From the NCBI RefSeq assembly GCF_025725685.1, contig NZ_CP107008.1, positions 1,550,001 to 1,614,000 on the forward strand: a DNA stretch of 64,000 bases, in the 5' to 3' direction. Positions 63,787 through 64,000 of the stretch are shown piece by piece. Under the pieces are notes generated by a model. That model saw only the letters and a list, made by a program, of their open reading frames with translations, made no database searches and had not been told where the DNA came from. Source of the stretch: Halomonas sp. M4R1S46. GTDB taxonomy: Bacteria; Pseudomonadota; Gammaproteobacteria; Pseudomonadales; Halomonadaceae. Each line of letters starts with the position of its first letter. Position 1 is the first letter of the stretch. The position numbers and the translations under genes are program-made.

Positions 63787-64000
63787 CTGGCAGTCCTTGT
63801 TGATGGGCCGGCCGTGCGCCGGCGGGGCGGTCGAGGAGGCCATTGCGCGAGGCGCGCCGGCGCAGGCGCTGGCTGGGCAGGCGCTCCAGGCCGCCCAGCC
63901 GCTCGATGAGCTCGCCGGTCAGGCGGGCGAGCTCCCGGTTGAGCCACAGGTAGCCGCTGGGGCTGAACAGTGCGCGACCGTCCTCGCCGTGGGCATCGGC
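63767..64000 (-). CDS. C-terminal end of an unidentified gene upstream of nadB (partial)
   Basis: 78 codons visible; the gene enters from the right edge and stops inside the nadB start region. It reads ADAHGEDGRALFSPSGYLWL, NRELARLTGELIERLGGLER, LPSQRLRRRASRNGLLDRP, then a random-looking tail to a TGA 20 nt within nadB. Family not recognised from this piece. The frame keeps strong GC3 bias, which favours a real gene. Confidence 0.45.
   Translation of the reverse strand, partial: ADAHGEDGRALFSPSGYLWLNRELARLTGELIERLGGLERLPSQRLRRRASRNGLLDRPAGARPAHQQGLPDDRQQA

Overview
The window looks like chromosomal DNA of a high-GC gammaproteobacterium, most likely a Halomonas-type (Halomonadaceae) bacterium. 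The basis is the strong GC bias at third codon positions and the gene set: class I PHA synthase, a TRAP transporter, LapA/LapB/IhfB, SdhE/YgfX/NadB, TrmJ and GroESL. The genus is an inference. No tRNA, rRNA or CRISPR array was found. Annotation was done by eye from the sequence and translated frames, so distant family assignments are provisional.

Layout. (1) 1-8.8 kb holds unrelated single genes: an FAD oxidase cut by the window edge, the stop-ridden tail of an AraC-type regulator, a secreted cupin, a periplasmic GDPD, a DUF503 protein, a methyltransferase, a striking Cache-domain protein with a ligand-gated-channel-like C-terminus, a DUF2784 membrane protein and a PLP enzyme. (2) 8.9-20.4 kb is a molybdenum-hydroxylase region. 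It has a Tat-exported two-subunit oxidoreductase with XdhC and a MocA-like cytidylyltransferase, then two MDR dehydrogenases and an AraC regulator, then a PaoABC-type three-subunit aldehyde oxidoreductase. (3) 20.7-22.6 kb is phaC. (4) 22.6-26.7 kb is a more AT-rich island with a DUF2141 protein, an MgtC-like protein, a CaCA-type antiporter, degenerate duplicated sequence and integron-attC-like sites but no integrase. (5) 27-38.6 kb returns to housekeeping style: methyltransferase, patatin, VOC protein, a complete cyanophycin operon (cphB-cphA-iadA, overlapping stop/start codons), a NYN protein, a proline-racemase-family gene with an MDR partner, and a 2-hydroxyacid dehydrogenase.

(6) 38.8-45.7 kb is a scarred, mobile-element-rich stretch. 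A truncated membrane gene abuts fused remnants of an MBL-fold protein and a radical SAM enzyme. Two and a half copies of a 162-bp fold-back (MITE-like) repeat surround a DUF2182/DUF1326 pair and its divergent ATPase/winged-helix regulator. Twin His-rich lipoproteins follow, then an intact IS481-family element with a 6-bp target duplication. (7) 45.7-53.3 kb combines an aminotransferase, an AraC regulator and an apparent operon of TRAP transporter, deacetylase, RidA and ornithine-cyclodeaminase-family enzyme, suggesting uptake and breakdown of an acetylated or amino compound. (8) 53.3-64 kb is core: PsiE, TrmJ, heat-shock-promoted groESL, FxsA, ComEA-like protein, pyrF, lapB, lapA, ihfB, sdhE, ygfX and nadB, plus an SDR remnant next to a long inverted repeat.

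The most promising points for follow-up are the Cache/channel fusion, the MITE-flanked DUF2182-DUF1326-regulator module, the orphan attC-like sites, the proline-racemase homologue lacking both catalytic cysteines, and the TRAP/deacetylase operon.
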